DNA of 17,463 bases, from contig NZ_DATHMR010000088.1 of assembly GCF_035486915.1 (NCBI RefSeq), positions 1 to 17,463 on the forward strand. The letters are read 5' to 3'. The position numbers were made by a program, and so were the translations under genes. This stretch comes from Dyella_B sp035486915 (GTDB taxonomy: Bacteria > Pseudomonadota > Gammaproteobacteria > Xanthomonadales > Rhodanobacteraceae). The notes under the pieces were generated by a model. It was not told where the DNA came from. It was given only the letters and a program-made list of their open reading frames with translations, and did not search any database. Below, one piece after another: positions 13,759-17,463 of the stretch. Numbering within the stretch: the first letter of the stretch is position 1; every line of letters begins with the position of its first letter.

Positions 13759-14607
13759 TTAGCTTCCCAATACCGTGCGCACGTCGAGTAACTCTGGGAA
13801 GAACTCCAGTTCCAACGCTTTCTTGAGGAATGCCACACCCGAGGAACCACCCGTCCCCCGCCGATGTCCGATGATGCGCTCGACGGTTTTCATATGGCGG
13901 AAACGCCACAGTTGAAAACTCTCTTCCACATCCACAAGTTGTTCGCACATGTGGTACTCCGGCCAGAACGTTGCACGCTCTTCGTAAATGCGCTTGAACA
14001 CCGGCAATAAATCGTCATGGCGCTGATAGGGTTCGCTCCAGTCGCGCTCGATACGCGCCGCCGGAACCGCGTGGCCGCGACGCGCCAGATAACGCAGGAA
14101 TTCGTCGTACAACCCCGGCGCTTCCAATACCTCGCGCAGTTGCGCCTGTGCGTTGGCGTCATAGTCGAACACACGCAGCATCTGCGCGTTCTTGTTGCCG
14201 AGCATGAATTCGATCAGGCGGTACTGCAGCGACTGAAAGCCCGACGAAGGGCCCAGTACATCGCGAAATTCCAGGTATTCCGACGGTGTCAGCGTCTCCA
14301 GTACGGCCCACTGCTCAAACAGCTGGCGCTGCACCTGTTTCACGCGCGCAAGAACCTTCAGGCACGCGTTGACATCATCCATCCGCAAGTGCGCAATAGC
14401 GGCTTTCAGCTCGTGGATAATCAGCTTCATCCACAGTTCGGCCACCTGATGCTGCACGATGAAAAGCATCTCGTCGTGATGCGGCGGCTGGCTGAGCGGG
14501 TGTTGGGCGCTGAGCAATTGGTCCAGCCGCAGGTAGCCGCCATAGGTCATCCGGCCGTTCAGGTCCAGCTCGATGCCCGCTTCAAGATCCCGCCGATTGT
14601 CCGTCAT
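13759..14607 (-). CDS. kynA: Tryptophan 2,3-dioxygenase
   Basis: Haem enzyme that opens the indole ring of L-tryptophan to N-formylkynurenine, the first step of the kynurenine pathway. The sequence is very close in layout to the Xanthomonas campestris enzyme: LTYGGYLRLDQLLSAQ-like start (MTYGGYLRLDQLLSAQ), HHDEMLFIVQHQVAELW with active-site His53, LETLTPSEYLEFRDVLGPSS, GFQSLQYRLIEFMLGNKN, WRFRHMKTVERIIG with the haem-ligand His238, and the substrate loop GTGGSSG. At 282 residues it is full length. The ATG at 14607 (MTDNRRDLEAG) is chosen because homologues begin just before RDLE-G; its Shine-Dalgarno (GGGCGA) is weak. Upstream in-frame extension to 14703 is rejected. It diverges from the 2-oxoacid dehydrogenase genes. 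Confidence 0.96.
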   Translation of the reverse strand: MTDNRRDLEAGIELDLNGRMTYGGYLRLDQLLSAQHPLSQPPHHDEMLFIVQHQVAELWMKLIIHELKAAIAHLRMDDVNACLKVLARVKQVQRQLFEQWAVLETLTPSEYLEFRDVLGPSSGFQSLQYRLIEFMLGNKNAQMLRVFDYDANAQAQLREVLEAPGLYDEFLRYLARRGHAVPAARIERDWSEPYQRHDDLLPVFKRIYEERATFWPEYHMCEQLVDVEESFQLWRFRHMKTVERIIGHRRGTGGSSGVAFLKKALELEFFPELLDVRTVLGS

Positions 14608-14816
14608 GGTCGCCCGCAAATCCCGGAAAACGCACATGTTAACCGGTTGCCGGGCCAGGGCCGTACGGACTCGCATGCTGCACCGTACCTTGCGGCGCAA
14701 CATGGCGGCCTGTTAAAAATCGCCGTCTTACTCTGGGATTTTATGTGCGTCCGGCCCCACTGGATGGGCCGCGCCTCCCCCCGCAGATTTTTCCTTACCC
14801 CACCCGGGAGCGAGTC
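14608..14816. promoter_or_regulatory. Divergent promoter region kynA / E1-alpha
   Basis: 209 bases must hold promoters for both directions. Seen: an AT-rich stretch with TTAAAAA and TTTTAT (14713-14744), a short palindrome TTGCGGCGCAA (14690-14700), and a GGCCC/GGGCC stem near 14755-14770 in the E1-alpha leader. No -35/-10 pair with good spacing was found on either strand, so no specific promoter is called. Confidence 0.5.
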
Positions 14817-15902
14817 GTGTCCATCGCCGCCAAGTTTGAAATTGAATATCTGCAATACCTCGATGCCGAAGGCAAACAGGTCCGTGACGACCTGCCTGAG
14901 TTCGCCAAAGACCTCGACCACATGGTCGAGCTGTACAAGCTGATGATGTCGACTCGCGTGTTCGATGCGAAGTCGGTAGCCCTGCAACGTACCGGCAAGC
15001 TCGGCACCTATGCAAGCTGTCTGGGCCACGAAGCCTCGCACGTGGGCATCGGCAGCGCCATGCGGCCGGAAGACGTGTTCGCCCCTAGCTACCGCGAATA
15101 CGGTGCACAGCTCTACCGTGGCGTACAGCCGCGCGAGGTGTACATGTACTGGGGCGGTGACGAACGCGGTAACGATTATCAGAAAGAACCTGCACGTCAC
15201 GACTTCGCATGGTCGGTGCCGATTGCCACCCAATGCCTGCATGCCGCCGGTTCCGCGCTGGCATTCAAGATCCGCAACGAACCGCGCGTGGCCGTATGCA
15301 CGATCGGTGACGGCGGTTCGTCGAAGGGCGATTTCTACGGCGCCATCAACATCGCCGGCGCACAGAACCTGCCGATGGTCGCGGTCATCGTGAACAACCA
15401 GTGGGCGATTTCGGTGCCGCGCAAGATTCAGTCCGGCGCCACCACGCTCGCGCAGAAAGGCATCGCCGCCGGCCTCTACAGCATCCAGGTGGACGGCAAC
15501 GACATCATCGCCGTGCGCAAGGCGATGGAAGACGCGCTCGAACGCGCACGCACCGGCAAGGGTGCCAGCGTGTTGGAACTGGTCACGTATCGCCTGAGCG
15601 ATCACACCACTGCCGACGATGCACGCCGTTATCGCGGCGAGCAAGAAGTGAAAGACGCCTGGGCGAAAGAGCCGATGAAGCGCCTGCGCAACTGGCTGGT
15701 GGCCAAGAAAGTGTGGGACGACAAGAAAGAAGAAGCCTGGAAGAACGAGTGCGACGAGTGGATGGATAACGAGGTCAACGCCTACCTCGAAACCAAGACC
15801 CAGCCCGTCACGGCGATGTTCGACTACACCTTCGCCGAAGTCCCCGCCGATCTCGCCAAACAGCGCGATCTGGCCATCTCGCTCGACAAGAAGGCGCACT
15901 AA
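14817..15902 (+). CDS. pdhA: 2-oxoacid dehydrogenase E1 component, alpha subunit (probably pyruvate dehydrogenase)
   Basis: Thiamine-diphosphate subunit that decarboxylates a 2-oxoacid and hands the acyl group to lipoyl-E2. The thiamine motif is clear: GDGGSSKGDF (from residue 164) through NNQWAIS (Asn193-Asn194). Other family marks are LGHEASHVGIGSAM, FAPSYREYGAQLYRG, and the loop YRLSDHTTADDARRYR. The protein has 361 residues. The start is a GTG at 14817 with GGGAG six bases upstream; the open frame continues to 14745 but no better site is seen. The loop resembles both pyruvate and branched-chain 2-oxoacid dehydrogenases, so the substrate is not settled by sequence reading alone. It is followed after three bases by the beta subunit, then E2. 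Confidence 0.9.
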   Translation: MSIAAKFEIEYLQYLDAEGKQVRDDLPEFAKDLDHMVELYKLMMSTRVFDAKSVALQRTGKLGTYASCLGHEASHVGIGSAMRPEDVFAPSYREYGAQLYRGVQPREVYMYWGGDERGNDYQKEPARHDFAWSVPIATQCLHAAGSALAFKIRNEPRVAVCTIGDGGSSKGDFYGAINIAGAQNLPMVAVIVNNQWAISVPRKIQSGATTLAQKGIAAGLYSIQVDGNDIIAVRKAMEDALERARTGKGASVLELVTYRLSDHTTADDARRYRGEQEVKDAWAKEPMKRLRNWLVAKKVWDDKKEEAWKNECDEWMDNEVNAYLETKTQPVTAMFDYTFAEVPADLAKQRDLAISLDKKAH

Positions 15903-15905
15903 GCC

Positions 15906-16886
15906 ATGGCACAAATCACTCTTATCGAAGCCGTTACCCAGGCACTCGCTTATGAAATGGCCCACGACGAAAGCGTCGTGGTGCTGGGTGAAGACGTCGG
16001 CGTGAATGGCGGCGTGTTCCGCGCCACGCAGGGTCTGCAGGAAAAGTTCGGAGAACTGCGCGTGCTCGACACGCCGCTGGACGAAACCACCATCGCCGGC
16101 GTCACCGTCGGTCTGGCCGCACAAGGCATGAAGCCGGTGGCCGAAGCGCAGTTCGAAGGCTTCATCTATCCGATGATGGAACAGATCGCCTGCCACGCTG
16201 CGCGTCTACGCAACCGCACGCGCGGCCGCATCACCGTGCCGGCTGTGTGGCGCGCCCCGTGGGGCGGCGGTATTCGGGCGCCGGAACATCACTCCGAAGC
16301 GAACGAACATCTGTTCACCAACATCCCGGGCCTGCGCGTTGTGATGCCGTCTTCACCGGCACGTGCATACGGCCTGTTGCTCGCCGCGATCCGCGATCCG
16401 GATCCGGTGATGTTCTTCGAACCCAAGCGCATCTATCGCCAATACAAGGAAGAAGTGCCGGACGACGGTGAAGCATTGCCGCTGGACGTATGCTTCGTGC
16501 TGCGCGACGGCACCGACGTCACCATCGTGACGTGGGGTGCGCAGGTGAAGGAAGCGCTGGAAGCGGCCGATGCGCTGGCCGAAGAAGGCATCAGCGCCGA
16601 AGTGATCGACGTCGCCACGCTCACGCCACTCGACTTCGACACCATCGCCGAATCCGTGCAGAAGACGGGCCGTTGCGTGATCGTGCACGAAGCGCCCAAG
16701 ACGGCTGGCTTCGGCGCCGAAATCGCCGCACGCGTCGCGGAAGAATGCCTGTACGAACTGCTCGCGCCGGTCGAACGCGTCACTGGCTACGACACGCACA
16801 TTCCGTTGTTCCGTCTGGAAATGAAATACCTGCCCAGCACGGAGCGCGTGGTCGAAGCCGCCAAGCGCGCACTCGCCAACTCTTAA
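15906..16886 (+). CDS. pdhB: 2-oxoacid dehydrogenase E1 component, beta subunit
   Basis: Partner of the alpha subunit in an alpha2-beta2 E1. 326 residues, full length. N-terminal thiamine-binding half: ITLIEAVTQALAYEM, VVVLGEDVGVNGGVFRAT, then RVLDTPLDETTIAGVTVGLA with the conserved Glu that activates thiamine diphosphate, and EAQFEGFIYPMMEQI. APWGGGIRAPEHHSEANEHLF carries the active-site His region. The C-terminal transketolase-like domain begins near VTIVTWGAQVKEALEAA and includes EVIDVATLTPLDFDTI and HEAPKTAGFGAEIAA. The ATG at 15906 comes four bases after the alpha stop, implying coupled translation; an AAGAAGG-like site lies inside the alpha gene. The next gene, E2, follows after 164 bases containing two hairpin repeats. 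Confidence 0.93.
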   Translation: MAQITLIEAVTQALAYEMAHDESVVVLGEDVGVNGGVFRATQGLQEKFGELRVLDTPLDETTIAGVTVGLAAQGMKPVAEAQFEGFIYPMMEQIACHAARLRNRTRGRITVPAVWRAPWGGGIRAPEHHSEANEHLFTNIPGLRVVMPSSPARAYGLLLAAIRDPDPVMFFEPKRIYRQYKEEVPDDGEALPLDVCFVLRDGTDVTIVTWGAQVKEALEAADALAEEGISAEVIDVATLTPLDFDTIAESVQKTGRCVIVHEAPKTAGFGAEIAARVAEECLYELLAPVERVTGYDTHIPLFRLEMKYLPSTERVVEAAKRALANS

Positions 16887-16900
16887 CTTTATAAGCACCG

Positions 16901-16927
16901 TCATTCCGGCGAAGGCCGGAATCCAGT
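16901..16927. repeat. Dispersed hairpin repeat, left copy of an inverted pair
   Basis: The stem ATTCCGGC/GCCGGAAT with loop GAAG (16903-16922) is followed by CCAGT. Reverse-complemented, it matches the copy at 16983 and that at 11983. It begins about 15 bases after the E1-beta stop. Confidence 0.85.
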
Positions 16928-16982
16928 CAAAATATGCTGTGCGAAGCACGCTAAATCTTTCGCACATGTAAGTAACTACGCC

Positions 16983-17010
16983 ACTGGATCCCGGCCCACG
17001 CCGGGATGAC
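16983..17010. repeat. Dispersed hairpin repeat, right copy of an inverted pair
   Basis: ACTGG followed by stem ATCCCGGC/GCCGGGAT with loop CCAC (16988-17007) and GAC. It faces the copy at 16901 across about 55 bases, so the two could pair with each other or fold singly. It lies 40 bases upstream of the E2 start. Confidence 0.85.
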
Positions 17011-17050
17011 GGCAAGAAAGAACATCAAGACTGATTACGGGAACCGACTC

Positions 17051-17463
17051 ATGGCCGACATCAAGACGTTCTACCTGCCGGACCTCGGCGAAGGCTTGCC
17101 CGACGCGACTGTCGTCGAATGGCACGTCAAAGAAGGCGACACCATCAAGCTCGACGCGCCGCTGGTGTCGATGGAAACCGCCAAGGCAGTGGTCGATGTG
17201 CCTTCGCCGTACACCGGCAAAGTCACCAAGCTGCATGGCGCTGCAGGCGACGTGATCGAAACCGGCGCAGCACTCGCCGAATTCGAACCCGATCCGAATG
17301 CCAAGCAGCGTGCCGAAGCCGAAGCCACCGGCCACCATCATGGCCCGAAGAAGGCTGCCGCGCCGGCGGCTGAGCCGAAGAAAGTCACCGCTTCCGATGA
17401 AGGCGGCGAGATCGAATCGGGTAATGGCAAGGCTGATCGCGAAGACGAAGGCACCGTGGTTGG
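17051..17463 (+). CDS. pdhC: Dihydrolipoamide acyltransferase (E2), N-terminal lipoyl domain, partial
   Basis: The first 137 codons of the E2 core of the same complex; the gene runs off the right edge. Residues 1-80 form a biotinyl-lipoyl domain: FYLPDLGEGLPDATVVEWHV, GDTIKLDAPLVSMETAKAVV with lipoyl-acceptor Lys45, and VPSPYTGKVTKLHGAAGDVIETG. After it comes an Ala/Pro/Lys-rich flexible linker with three consecutive His and an acidic Gly/Asp/Glu stretch, as expected before the E1/E3-binding domain. The ATG at 17051 has GGGAA seven bases upstream. The catalytic domain that would help define acetyl versus branched-chain acyl specificity lies outside the window, so the gene name is provisional. 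Confidence 0.9.
   Translation, partial: MADIKTFYLPDLGEGLPDATVVEWHVKEGDTIKLDAPLVSMETAKAVVDVPSPYTGKVTKLHGAAGDVIETGAALAEFEPDPNAKQRAEAEATGHHHGPKKAAAPAAEPKKVTASDEGGEIESGNGKADREDEGTVV

Noticed and set aside
13577..13762. Short plus-strand frame encoding a repeating TPLAVIPD-like peptide
   Set aside because: The periodicity comes from the 24-bp DNA repeats; no ribosome-binding site, and it overlaps the end of kynA.
14604..16196. 530-codon minus-strand open frame over the E1-alpha and E1-beta genes
   Set aside because: Antisense shadow of two clearly identified genes in GC-rich DNA; His/Val/Gly-rich translation without domains.

Overview
The window looks like chromosomal DNA of a gammaproteobacterium of the Xanthomonadales/Lysobacterales, most likely the Rhodanobacteraceae (Dyella, Rhodanobacter or Luteibacter type). 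This is inferred from moderately high GC, the very Xanthomonas-like tryptophan 2,3-dioxygenase and homogentisate dioxygenase, a clustered hpd/hmgA/fah tyrosine pathway, and dispersed short hairpin repeats (CCCTCTCCC-GGGAGAGGG and ATTCCGGC-GCCGGAAT types). No database search was possible, so the family assignment of the organism is an inference. No rRNA, tRNA, CRISPR array, prophage or recognisable transposase was seen.

Layout. 1-2301 (minus): the start of a secreted protein running off the left edge, a four-helix membrane protein, and pyruvate kinase. 2302-2710: a gene-free stretch holding a 16-bp perfect palindrome. 2711-4041 (minus): a zinc-dependent S1/P1-type secreted nuclease and an OsmC-family protein. 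4212-6251 (plus): NAD-type glyceraldehyde-3-phosphate dehydrogenase behind a dyad-rich leader, then a secreted Sel1-like protein, each closed by a strong hairpin/T-tract terminator. 6306-11361 (minus): a block reading hppD - DUF559 protein - hmgA - lipoprotein - fahA - tpx. 11474-11938 (plus): a divergent MarR-type regulator. 12050-14607 (minus): a POT-family peptide transporter and kynA (tryptophan 2,3-dioxygenase). 14817-17463 (plus): E1-alpha, E1-beta and the start of the lipoylated E2 of a 2-oxoacid dehydrogenase complex.

How the genes fit together. The right two thirds look like an amino-acid-catabolism neighbourhood. HppD, HmgA and FahA carry out three steps of tyrosine degradation (4-hydroxyphenylpyruvate to homogentisate, to maleylacetoacetate, and finally to fumarate and acetoacetate). 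KynA opens the tryptophan-kynurenine route, a POT transporter can supply di/tripeptides, and a 2-oxoacid dehydrogenase handles pyruvate or branched-chain oxoacids. The maleylacetoacetate isomerase step is not encoded here. The MarR-type gene diverges from hppD, and an imperfect palindrome sits in the 17-bp spacer of a good hppD promoter (TTGCAA-N17-TATAAC), so it is the obvious candidate regulator.

The most unusual points are: (1) a small DUF559 (PDDEXK-like) gene inside the tyrosine operon, bracketed by two near-identical 39-40 nt hairpin repeats in inverted orientation, one supplying its Shine-Dalgarno-like sequence and the other its last codons, as if gene and repeats were one cassette; (2) a predicted iron-ligand Glu of homogentisate dioxygenase replaced by Gln; (3) three tandem 24-bp units running into a perfect 22-bp-arm hairpin just after the kynA stop codon.
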